Positions 1 to 28,314 of a stretch of DNA of 64,000 nucleotides are shown in pieces; within the stretch, counting starts at the first letter, position 1; each line of letters starts with the position of its first letter. The notes beneath the pieces are model-generated. The model saw only the letters and a list, made by a program, of their open reading frames with translations, made no database searches and was not told where the DNA came from. Source of the stretch: Metaphire vulgaris (taxonomy: Eukaryota > Annelida > Clitellata > Crassiclitellata > Megascolecidae); contig CM030861.1 in the NCBI GenBank assembly GCA_018105865.1, forward strand, positions 13,087,137 through 13,151,136, given 5' to 3'. The translations under genes were made by a program, and so were the position numbers.

Positions 1-1057
1 ACAAGAGAATATCCCAACGCTGAATAGAACATTGCAATTGGACTAGAATGGAATGGGATGGGATAGATAGAAGAATATAACAGAGTATGAAAAGATAGAA
101 AGTAACATGGGCGTCCACAGAAAGTTTTCCCAGGGGGGGATGATTCAAAACAGTGTCTTGTGACGAAAGAAGCTAAAAGCATTGTACAAGAACGAAGGAT
201 CTATTGGGGATAGATTATAAATTATTTAGCGCTACAAGATAGCAGATTCTTATACAAATTCATATTTTAACATACTGTACTACTATAGGCTACCTTTTTA
301 GTAGTCTGATTTTGTTTTTCTCATAACATCACAATTTTTCCAGTGGGGGCAATTGCGCCCCTTGCACCCCCCTCCGCACGCCACGAAAAGTAATAGTATT
401 GAATGGACGACTGTTATAATGCAACGACGACATTTTTAGCAATTTTCAAATCAACCTGAGAAACTTTCCCATTTGCTGGCCAACCAGTTGTCGGATACCA
501 AACGCAACAAAACAACCTAACCTAATTCGGCTGACAGATGGCCAGCCGCGACGTTATCTCAATCTGACTCATGCATATTCATCTTTGACCCATTGCTCAA
601 CTACAGGGTGGCGCAAAAAAACCCGGACTATATTAAATGCCAAACCTAATGTGACTAATCCAGAGTTTTGCGCCACCCTGTATATCAGTCAGTCACTGAC
701 ATCGTTTGTAATATTTCGACCCAAACGATTGGTCAACCACCTCAAACGTTCTAACCAAAGCACTCTTGAACTTCAATTCTCCTCCTCCTCCTCCTCCTCC
801 TCCTCCCCTTCTTCTTCTCGCCCAGTAGTTTCACGAATCGTCGCTAGAGTGACGTCAGACGATAGTCGGCGCCTTTGTTTTTCTCTCGGAATACGATTTT
901 GCAGACGACATTTCCCCGCGGCTGAAGCAGATCGGACTCGTTTTTAAAAAAATCGACCAGTACAATTTGCGTAGCGCATTTTAAACAAAGAAAAAGAATC
1001 GTCTTTTAAAATCCAACTTTTAAGGAGACCTCCTTCCGAGACGGATAGTCCGTCCCA

Positions 1058-3917
1058 ATGGGAGTCCTGCCGTTGGACAACGTTCTGTGCTGGAGTCTGA
1101 AGGCGGCCACGTTGGTCATTGCCTACTATGCGATCGTTAGTAGCCTCTATACATTATCTATATATACATGGTCTGGCTTCTAAAAGAATAATTTTTCACG
1201 GTGCAATTATAACAGTCAGTCTATTCAATTCTATTCTGTTACATGCAATTCGATTGTAGTAAATTCTGTAGCATTAAATTATATTTTATTCTATTTTTTT
1301 GATGACCGATTTGATGTATGTTTTTTTCTCGTAAGATTTTTGAAATTGATAATTGTAAGAATAGGTGGTAGGTGTCCCCTGTTCGGTCCCCAACGAGACC
1401 AGGGAACATGGGAAGGCAACCCCCATCCACCCACCTCCACTCTGTTCTCTAGTAGACTATGGCCACATAGTGTAATCGAGAAAAGAAAGGGAAAAGATGC
1501 GGGTAATATTTACGAAAACTCTCATAAATAATTGTGAAAGAGTTTCGAGTTTCGGTAAAGAGTTAAATTCACCTGCGACAGGCGATGAGCAGTGAGAATC
1601 ATTTTCACCTGAGTTGCGATAACACTCGGTGCAAAGGTCACGTGTCTGTTGACTTATGACGACACTGCCATTTCGCAACATAAGATAAGATAACGAGGCT
1701 GGAGTGATGTAGAGCGTCCACAAACTAATCGCTGTTATCGAAAACGAGATAAGATTTCAGGTGACGACCTTTGCTCAGGATTTATCGACTCAGAGGCTCG
1801 CCTGCCCAGTCACGTGACTTCCGGGCAGTTTTTTCAGGAACTTGTCTGCGAAATGTCTGCATTCAAATCGTCTCCTCACTGAACGAGAAGTCCGACCATA
1901 CTAAGGGGTCGCCTCCATGGAGGGTGCCACTAGCCAAATATTGGGTGGGCCAACATGGCCTGTTTGAAATTGAACAATGCAAGGACTAGTGCTACAGTAG
2001 GCTATAGATATGCAAAAATTCAGAAGAGTGATGAAACGAATTAAAACCACATATTCTTGTGTCCCCTTCTTTGCTGTGTCAAACCGTACTAGAATTGTCA
2101 ATATATTCTGTTTCAATTTTTTTCTAGAGCTTTCGAAATGCCACGAAAAATAATGAGCCATTTGAAACGACACTATACAAAGTCTTTCAGAAATCTATTC
2201 TCTGTCAAATGTCTAAAAATCATTCGAGAGATAAGATGGCGCTTAAGAGAGCTGGTTTCTTCTATTACAGGTTTTATAGACCACAAAATATTATAAAATT
2301 GATACCCTGTTTGAAATTGGACAGGGCAAGGACTAGTGCTACAGTAGGCTACAGATATGCAAAAATTCAGAAGAGTGATGAAACGAATCAAAAGTCGCCC
2401 CACATAGGCGAAAGCTTGGATGAAAAATTGGTGTGGCCATATACAGTATAGAATTTTGTCATAGAATTTTGTCATAACGTGCTTTTTGTGGGTCTGTAAA
2501 ACTCTGTACGTGATATCCGAGGTATGTTGTTATATCCAATGCCATCCAATCAGTGTTTATTCTAGGCCGTTTCCGGGAGTAAATGTGCCCTTCCCCCTGG
2601 AAATTTCAAATTCCCCCGAAATTTTGGCATACTACATGGACTGACAGCAGCCCCCTAGCAGCATTCCCCCCGGCTTTGTCAGTTTTCCCCCGGAGTCCAG
2701 GAGTCTAGATTAAACACTGCATTCAGCACTGCAGCTCAGAACACTGCTGGCGCGTGATAACCAAGTTCTACTGTATTTCGCCTCTGTGTTTAGATCTTCG
2801 GGGCTGTGGCTGCCCTGCTTGAGATCCTCGACATTGCCTCGTTGGCCGATCCGAATTTCGAGATTGCGGGAGGGTTTGATGCCGATTGGAGGGCGCACGT
2901 GTGGGAAGGTGACTCATTCATTCCCTCAGATATTATCTCATGCAATCGTTCAACTATCATCGATCAGTGTATCTTCAAAAATTATCTTAAATCCTAATTC
3001 CAATGACACGTGAATAGACATCTACTATGGTACTATTACTATCCTTAGATGGAGCGCTATATAAATTAACTAGATTTCACTTAATCTATTCTGTAATTCT
3101 GACACCTGCTTTAACCTCCTTAGCGTTAATCCCGTAGGTGATACGGGCAAGATATCAGTTTCATAGTAACTAAATTTACGTTGACAAAAGCGGGAAATAT
3201 TTGGCACTAGCGGTGACGTAGACAATTGGGACAGGTAAAAGAGCACCTTGATAAAAATGTCCATTTTAAGCAAAAGAGAATACCACAGGCAAAATTCTTT
3301 ATGCTAAGCACTTTTGATATACAAGAGACAGTGTCCTAAATTTTTGAAAAATCTTGATTACTAGGTCCTCTTCACTTGCCTGTCAAAAGTGCTAGCCATT
3401 GCACATCTGCCAATACCATTCTGGGTAGTATAAAAATGTCCATTTTAAGCATTATAGAATACCACAGGCAAAATTCTTAATGCCAAGCACTTTTGATATA
3501 TAAGACATAGTGGCCTAATTTTTGAGAAATCTTGATTACTAGGTCTTTCCTCTTCACTGCCCGTCAAAAGTGCTAGCCATTCACAGATCTGCCAATACCA
3601 TTCTCGGTATAGGTTAATATATAAGCAGTAAGGGCAAATCGCAAACGTTGAAAAGTGCTCAAAGGAGTGAATATATTCTTATGAATTTTTGCACTTATGA
3701 CATAGATTGATGTATCTTTATGTCTGTAAAATTTCGTTTGAATCGGTGCATGCTAAGCCATTGGTTAAAGTTAGGCTTAGGGTTAGTTTTAAAAGTACTG
3801 ATTCCAAAGTGAGTTCTATGCTAGTCACAGCGTAACTTACAAGTAGCTTTGTGATAGATAAAATAGCGTGGTTTCGAGTAGTTTATGAGGCTGAGCTGTG
3901 TGAAAATCACTATAGCT

Positions 3918-3960
<43 letters not shown>

Positions 3961-5397
3961 ATCCCTGTTAATAACCCAGTTACCTCTATGTAACTATTCA
4001 ATCCATTTATTCTTTTGTCGTAATTGAGGAAATGGCGTTTTACTTAACTTAAGGTTGGTTGGCTTGTAACATCATAATGCTTCTCTTTCATCTTATCGTG
4101 ATTGGATATTCAATAATGATGATCTTCGCCGTGAAGAAATTCGTAAGCTTCCAGAATATCGTTATATCATTACTATATCATTATTATATCAGCATTGTAT
4201 CATAATATCAAAGTACGATATCATTATTCTAGTTGCTTTCTGACAATCCTGCCTATACCAGTAATTAAAATCTAACATAATTTTTAAATTATAAACGCTG
4301 AAGGCCTATTTTAGATTCATTATTCAATGACTTCCATTAGTAGATTAGAGCTGGCAAGTAATGATTTCTAAGTTTTGGTATTTTAGTTTTAGTTTCTATT
4401 TTTGCAGCCCACCTACTACGAGTTCAACCTGACCAAAATATACATGGCGCTGTTCATCATATACACGTTGGTGGAATTTGGTATCAACTGCTATCGGTAC
4501 TCTTGGTACGGGCCAAACACATTCGTAAGTACCAAGTATCGATCGTGTCGACTAAATCCGCATAACCACGTGACAGTTACTTTGATCACGTGACTGTTTC
4601 AATTCCGAAAGTCGTAGATGCATCAGTGTTATTGTCAACCGCTTTTGGAATCATAATAAATGAGTGTCTTATATTAATTTTATTATTATAATTTAATATT
4701 TATTTATTTTCAGCGTCTTGGCTATCTTGTCTTCACCTTCATGTATTGGATTGTAAGGATTCTGATAAATGTAAGTTCTGCGCAAATCGAAGTTTTTTTT
4801 TTCTAAAAACTTTTGTTAGAGGTGTTTCAACCGTCGGTATTCCTATCCTTTGAACACCAGAGCAGCGCGTTTATCCACGGAATATGGGGCCTGGAGAGAA
4901 AAGATCTATAGGGCCTACTCACTGCGGTTTTACTGTATGTTTTGTCTACAGACGAGTTGGGACGAGTTTGTCATTCGTTTTTGGTCATCTTCTGAGGGGT
5001 GCCATATCATATCAGGACCAAGTGACCCTCCTTGGGCCCCTTTTGAGGGTCCATATTATGATTCAAGTCCAATATTTAAAATATTGCTGAATGTGTCTAA
5101 AATGTAATTAGGTGTAATAAGTGATCTTGAGACAGTTGAAAATTTCACTTATCACAATGTCCACTAATCAAGAATAACTGTTAACTGCGGTTTAAACAAA
5201 TTTTTGCTTTGGCTTAAACTTTTCTGTTTTTTTAAATTCAGATTTTTGCCATCATTGTCCTCCATTCGCGAATCTGCGAGATGGACTACGAAATCACGTA
5301 CGGCGAGAAAAAGGACGAGACTGGCCTAATTACGTCACGTGGTACAACCCTTGACCCACTTATGTCTGGCGCCGTAACTCCGATGTCAAGAGCTTAG
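1058..5397 (+). CDS. Small multi-pass membrane protein, about five exons
   Basis: I do not recognise a named orthologue; the layout resembles the small four-span membrane proteins of arthropods (DUF4728-like), which is only an impression. Exons read as 1058-1135, 2794-2908 (end uncertain), 4408-4524, 4714-4770 and 5242-5397, the last ending at TAG. The start ATG is followed by MGVLPLDNVLCWSLK and a hydrophobic stretch. Exon 2 adds IFGAVAALLEIL, exon 3 IYMALFIIYTLVEF, exon 4 LGYLVFTFMYWIV and exon 5 IFAIIVL, so about four membrane spans with a short polar C-terminal tail (EKKDETG...SRA). Introns 3 and 4 have GTAAGT donors and pyrimidine-rich acceptors and keep phase 0. The exon 2 to exon 3 junction does not keep phase with the best GT donor (after 2908), so a small exon may be missing or exon 2 ends at a weaker site near 2899. 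The first intron donor (GTTAGT) is weak. Function unknown. Confidence 0.6.
1901..2440. repeat. Terminal-repeat interspersed element, copy 1
   Basis: This segment lies in the long first intron of the membrane-protein gene. A block of about 90 bp starting near 1958 (TGTTTGAAATTGAACAATGC onward, through GGACTAGTGCTACAGTAGG and ATTCAGAAGAGTGATG) recurs near 2310-2395 in the same orientation, so the element carries direct repeats at both ends around a roughly 260-bp core. The same arrangement is found at 14.5-15.0 kb and 62.2-62.65 kb. The long reading frames on both strands are conserved by copying and do not look like genes. Confidence 0.8.
3245..3612 (+). repeat. Two tandem copies of a ~180-bp repeat
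   Basis: Two adjacent units start at AATGTCCATTTTAAGC (about 3257 and 3434). Each continues through ATACCACAGGCAAAATTCTT, CTTTTGATATA, CTTGATTACTAGGTC and GTCAAAAGTGCTAGCCATT. A third, more diverged copy lies alone at about 8088-8285, so this is an interspersed family that happens to be duplicated here. Confidence 0.8.
3917..3957 (+). repeat. (CT)n microsatellite
   Basis: An uninterrupted CT dinucleotide run of about 40 bp lies in an intron of the membrane-protein gene. Confidence 0.95.
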
Positions 5398-5601
5398 CAA
5401 ACAAGACAATAATTCCCAGATTCTTCTATAGGATGACAGTCTGCATTTTGGGGGCGCAACAAGGGAGGGTCCTGAGTACCAAGGACCACCCCCCTCCGCC
5501 CCAATCCATGGATTATTTGTAAAACGGATAACTTCCTCCTTTATGGACTTCAAACGATTTTTGACTGCTGTTCTAATAACTATAGATCAGAATTGAGAAC
5601 A

Positions 5602-5681
5602 TTAACCCCTTAACCGTGTATTTAACTGTAACTCAATGTAAAATGGACGGATATATCCGGGATCCCCAGTTAAGGGGTTAA
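5602..5681 (-). mobile_element. 80-bp TTAA-bounded miniature element, copy A
   Basis: The 80-bp segment starts TTAACCCCTTAACCGTG and ends CCCAGTTAAGGGGTTAA, so both ends share an inverted TTAACCCCTTAAC. Bounding TTAA tetranucleotides are typical of piggyBac-type insertion. Nearly identical copies of the same length lie at 55464-55543 and 61277-61356, in the opposite orientation. It sits about 200 bp past the stop codon of the membrane-protein gene. Confidence 0.8.
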
Positions 5682-7670
5682 TAGGCCTACAAAAGAGAGA
5701 ATCGTCAAAAGTCACAAGACTTAACAGCGTACGTCGTCGAAGTCATAAGACGGGAAATATGACGTCATTGTGACGTCAGACAAGATGTTTATCGCTCACA
5801 AGAAAGGGCGAACCCAGCCAAACCGAGACAAACAAGAATTTGATACTGAATTCGATCTCAAAGAATTGAAGGAGTATTTTTTATAGCAGGTTGCTGCTGA
5901 TTCTGATAAAAATACAATGGGTTTTAAATACATGCTTTTTATTAATATATTCATAAAATCGTCTAATTGAGCAAAATTAATAAGTAAGTAAAGAACTCTA
6001 TCCATTTTTCTACCGCGATTCGTGTAGATGCTATTCTAATATACAAACATCAAAATTTAATGTAAGAACGTCAGTCTTAGAGGAAGGGTGGCAGATAATA
6101 AGTGCAGAATCAATTAATAATTAAATGCACGCATTCATTCCGTCTTTCTTTCTCTTTCGTTCAATCGGTTTCACTGGTTCCTATGCCGATGCCGGGCAAC
6201 GCGAAGGCGCCAGAATACGGCATCAAATGCGATTTGAACATCTTGAACAGATCACAGGCAATTAGCACCGATTGCTGTAAGACGTTTGGCAATTTCGTGC
6301 GCTGTCGAAAGTCATTGCATGGCAAAAAGTGCGGAGTTGCCATTAACCAACATGCGCCGATGAGTCTGACCCTATAAGCCAAACAGTGGCGTACCTATAT
6401 GGTAGGACAGGTAGGACAGGTACCATTATAGGTAAGGCTATTAGTGCAGGTAGGACTCGGTTATAACGTATACTCGGTTTTAAAGTACCTGTACCTGTCA
6501 TGTGTTGGATGGCATTGGATATAACCTATCTAGGATATAATTTCGAGGCAGAATTTACAATAGTTTAGAAGTCTAATTCAAACGTAATGTAATGTAATAA
6601 CAGATTTTTAGGATTTATATAGCGCCTCTGTATTGCTACTCAAAGGCGCAATGGACCGCAACAAAGTTCAAAAATCTATTTTCCGAGTTTCACGAATCTG
6701 GAGTTTCGCGGTGAATCAAGAAAAATGGCGCTATAAAAATTCTCGGATGGCAGTGTTACGTCACCGTGACGTCGATTGAACGCGTCATCTTCGTCCGTCC
6801 GTCCGTCCGTCAGCTGTCACGTGACCCAGTTCCAATCGAAACAACTAGGACGGAAATGACGTCACAGGCCGCCGCCGCCACCGCCGTAGATTCTCGTGTG
6901 AAAGATAAGAAACTGCTCAGACGATGACGACCTGTTTCGTCACCTGGACGCCAGGTGGCGCACGAAAATCCCGCCATAACACCACCTGGAATCCAACATC
7001 CGGATAATCCGGCGAGGAAGGAGGGGGAGCAGCGGGTGGCGACGGAGTACAGCAGTTGGTTCTTGTGGCGATACGTCTGTTCCCGCTTTCCTTGCGGAAG
7101 TGGAATTACCGTCACGTGACCAGGATGGGTGGTTTTTGCCTTCGTTCCAACCTCTGTAACGCAAAGTAACAGATGATTGATATAGCGCCTATATTGTATA
7201 ATTTTCAGAAGTAAAGATCAATGCGAAATTGAAGTCATTGTATTGTATTTAATCTCGTTGATCAAACACGAATCTGCCTAATTTATGTTGCGCCACTATA
7301 GAATGACAATAGCATTCGTCGTATTCATATGTAGTACATTTATATATGTAGTTGAATGCAATTGATTGAAACTGAGCTGTTCAGACGATATAGCATCAAC
7401 AGATATCCTCGAGAAATATTAACATCTCTCAGCTACTGCAGACTGAGTTTACTTACTAATAACAGGTAGTTAATATAAAGGATCTTGTTGGAGTCCAAGA
7501 CTTGTCATCTTTGGGACATTTGTCTACGTCAAAACCAGAATTTTGGGTGGGGTGGGGTTGGAGGTTGGCGCAGAGAACCCAAAATTCCTACACGCCTACG
7601 TAGACAATATTATTAAAGCCCTTTAATGTAGCGCCATTCGCCAAGTCAATTGAATTTCATGGCGTTGACA
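5682..7670. other. Intergenic stretch without a recognised gene
   Basis: No convincing exon was found. The stretch holds several palindromic ACGT-core motifs (GTGACGTC and GTCACGTGAC at about 5771, 6767, 6817 and 7112) and fragments of the TATATAGCGCC repeat tail (about 6617 and 7180). If the Ig-domain gene continues past its exon ending at 7683, further 3' exons should lie here or beyond. Confidence 0.5.
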
Positions 7671-7682
7671 CTTTCTCTTTAC

Positions 7683-24073
<16,391 letters not shown>

Positions 24074-25555
24074 TTCCTCTTCTGACCATTAAAAGCAGTC
24101 CCTGATTCGCCACTCTCTTTCTCTCTCTCTCTCTCTTTCTCTCTTTCTCTCTTTCTCTCTCTTCGACGAACGACGATAAACTGACCGAGACCGAATAACC
24201 GCGATCCGTCAAATCCCGCATTCGGATCGTCACATCCAGTTTCCTTCCAGCGACGGAAACGACCGGATCCCGGACGAGCCCCCACCTTCCAGCCCCCCAC
24301 CCCCATCCCGCCTTCCGCCCCATCCCTCTATACGCTCGACCCGCATCCAGCCGTCGCCTAGGTAACGCTCTGTCCACCGGCGGCCACACCACCGACCGCT
24401 GCTGCCGTCGGCGATTTGCGAATCTGAGTGGAGAAGATGATCGACGCGAATTCAGGAGATTCCGCCAAAAAATATAAAATCGAAAGAGAAGACAACAGTT
24501 GACTGACTGAGAAAATAAAAATGTGAAGATGAAATAAGTTAGAGTCGGTAAAAAATATTCACAACTGTCAACCTTTTTCTTAGTTTTTTTTCTGCAGGCG
24601 GTCGACTGGATTATTATCGAGAACGAATCTTTAGAAGAAGGGGACTCCTCGAAAATTTCCGGAAAAATCAACATCGAATCTTCAGAAGAATCCACGAGAT
24701 CCCTTTATGCTAGGAATCCAGTAGATACGACCTCAAAATCCAGGAGATCTCCAGGAAAAACAGGAGCATCGGATGTGACAGAGTCCGGTGCAGTTATGGG
24801 GTCCGCCTGCTCGTCCGTCGACTGGGGGGGGCTCGGGGAGGGGAGCGGAGCGGAGGAGGGGGACCCATAGACTCGACTGGATGAGTCGATCATAGCAACA
24901 GATCGGACACAGTCCGGCCCCGAAAGGAGGAGGAGGAGGAGGAAGAGGAGGAGGAGGAGAAGAAAGAATACTACGAAGAGGATTAAAAGGAGGATGAAGA
25001 AGATGATGACGAGGACGAGGGGAGGAGAAGAAGGAGAAGGAGGAGGAGGGGAAAGAATCTGATACGTCGAAGCAGACGGACTGTTGGACTGTCGGCTGTT
25101 AATACGAATGTATTTGTCTTTTTCGACGTCCCGGGAGATGGGGGAAAGGGGGGAAGTTGGGAAGCGAGGAAAGTGGAAGAAGCGAGGGAGCGCTGAACTC
25201 TCTGAACACACACAGAGAAATGGCTAATCAACGCCGGAAACTACGAAGATTAATCCGGGGAAATAAGCAAAACGAAGCGTTTCGCGTCGACCAATTGGAG
25301 CATTGGCGATCGAAATTACGTGGCTGAGAATATTTCCAGAAAGAATCATCGTTTTGACGAAAAACATGCGTTGAAAAGTGGAAAAGTGGAGTGATCCAGC
25401 CCCACATATTCTCCCCACCCCAAAGTAGCCTCTCAGAAAGTGACGTTACCCGAGCCTCAAGACCCAATACAAATGTACGCCTATCTATACACTAATGGAT
25501 AGATATTTGGATAGGTGGATAGAAAATTGTTTCACGGATAAGGCAGCAAATGAGA

Positions 25556-25622
25556 AGTCTTGTCTTGTCTTGTCTTGTCTTGTCTTGTCTTGTCTTGTCT
25601 TGTCTTGTCTTGTCTTGTCTTG
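25556..25622 (+). repeat. (TGTCT)n pentanucleotide array
   Basis: About 13 perfect copies of the pentamer TGTCT/CTTGT. Confidence 0.95.
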
Positions 25623-26395
25623 GGGTAGACCACCGCATCATGAATGAGAAGAGTGTTCATGAATTTTAAAATATTTAAATCATTTTATAGGTCGAATCAA
25701 TTATTTCCGAAATTAATCAAAAAATGACTATATTTAGCGTTTAATTCCAAGTGCACTGGATGAGTGCGACTTCACTTATTGCTATGACGTCATCGCCCCC
25801 ACACCTCCACCCCCACCCCCACCGAATGCTCCGTAGGCCTATGTTTCAATCGAGAGTGTGGAATGTATGATTGCCGAAGTTCGACAGTGTACTTCGGTGC
25901 AGAGCAGTAAAATTCACATCATTAGCAATTGCATCGCTGCTCAGATTATTCGCGTTGCCAAGTGGCGCTGTATAAATGTCCTAGCAACGTCAACAAAGCT
26001 GTATCACTTCCTGATTTTATGACGACCCCGGCGCTGTAAACCGCAGCCAGCAGCACTTACAGCATCAGATTCAATAGAAGAAAACAATCCAATGGTATTA
26101 GCCTACCAGTACTTATACGATACAGAGATGCATGGGCGCCCGCACATTCGGGCAAGAGGGGGCACTTGCCCAACCCCCTGGAAAATGCAAATGCCAATAT
26201 TTCACATTGAACTCTGAAAACCTTGCTAAAATATTAACTGTGACCATCGAGTTAAAATGTGCTTTGCCCCCTCCTGGAATAATTTATATGGGCGCCCAAT
26301 CCCCCGCCCATGCAGAGTCCCCGGCGGACGCCACGCCACGCCACTGGGTACTACTACTACTACTAGGCCTACTGCCACTATTAGAATTTTTTATT

Positions 26396-26662
<267 letters not shown>

Positions 26663-28314
26663 ATAATAATAACAATGTTGTATTAATACTTGTACGGTAC
26701 TGCTGTGCTACTGCATTTCGCGCATAAAACCAGCGAAGGACCGACGACTCTGACTAAATTCGTTGTGGATTATTCAAGATCAGCGATGCAAAATGATTCT
26801 CGAGAGAGAGAGAAACCTCCGCCCCTCATTCTACCGGTCCTCACCGTCCCTCCCTACCCTCCACCCTCCACTCCACCCCCCCCAGCGCACGCCAAATTGA
26901 GTCGCGATTTATACTGGCGCTGAGAATGAAAACCGAGTCAGCGTAAACAAAGGCAGTACAAAGACGGCGAGATAATATGGCGAGAGAAAATGGCGGACGG
27001 ACAATTTTCTCCGTCGGCGAAAAGGTGAACGCGGTGACCGGCTGTGGCATAACTCTCGGTCGCGACGATGATCTCTGCTCGGAATCGCTCGAGCGACAGT
27101 TGATGTGCAGCGATTTTCTAGTGAGTAATTACGGTATTGTCGCGGGCGAGGAGCGTTGGGGTAGCCACGGGAGGGACGGGGGGCCCATATTCTGGATTGG
27201 ATAAGTCGTGGAATTTTCGGGGAGGGGTAGGTAGAACGATTGGAATAGAGTCGATGTGGCAAGAACTTCTTGACGACGTTCTTTGCTTGTGGTCTTTATT
27301 TTTTCTAGAAAATTTTTATGTGCCCCCCATCAGAAATTCTGGCTACGCCACTCGATCAATTTTGGTGCAATTTTGGGGATATTTTTGCACTAACTCAAAC
27401 TCATTTGATGTCTTCAACGAATCTGCACTCCAATCTTTGATATCTTACGCACTTATCGATACTGGCCTACCAGAGTCGCCGAGAAGGGATTGTGGGGGGA
27501 ATGCACAGGGGCCCGGGCCGGTGACGTGACGCAATAACAACCTACTGTAAATCCTGAAAAACGGCTGACAAGCAAAATCGGTCATCGTCAGTTTTTCACA
27601 CTTGTTAGGGGTCCGCGCCCTTCTGCACAGTGGCCCGGAATTTCTCTCGGCGGGCATGAGGCCTACCGCTGTAGGCCTACTTAGGCACCGACTTCACCGG
27701 GACGAAAGAGGCGATCGCCCTCTGACAAAGAGGTCTCATTTTTATCAGAATGGATCTTTGAGATTGTAGGTCGTGCTAAACGTGTAATGAAACCGATAGA
27801 TGTCGGATTTTTTGATCCATCTCGATATATTCTCCAGAATTCATAATGTTTTGCCGTAGGCCCTGATAAACTGACCTTTGCCCGGTCGACAACCCACCTT
27901 GCCTATAGCTATTTGAAAAAAAGATTAAGCGCATACGAATAAGCAGCTACTACTGTACTACCATTAAAGCGCTATATAAATTTACGAGATTTTACTTACT
28001 TACTGTCTGATGTGTGTCGTTTGATTGCGCTTTAGACTTCATTACTTTTCAGTTTCATTCTGCAACAACTAAAGAAGACAAATAAGAGAAGAATATGAGA
28101 ATGAGTATCACGATAGTATCGCGAACATTTGACTAGACTATAGGAGTTTGTAAAATAAATGCAATATAAAATTGAGTCACCATTTAAAAGATCATTCAGG
28201 TTTTTCTGAAAGTCTGCAGCGGCACTCATTCGCACGTGTGTTGTTGATCGTTCAGCTGTAGATTTTGATGCAAATATTATTTTTCCAATTGTTAAGCATA
28301 ATTAATTAATTAAA

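Noticed and set aside
2173..2475. 100-codon minus-strand frame similar to frames at 14.3 and 62.1 kb
   Set aside because: Similarity reflects copies of a dispersed repeat, not a conserved protein; the frames differ in length and end.
6161..6382. Candidate further exon of the Ig gene
   Set aside because: No acceptor in phase 1 leads into an open frame, and the sequence lacks Ig or membrane features.
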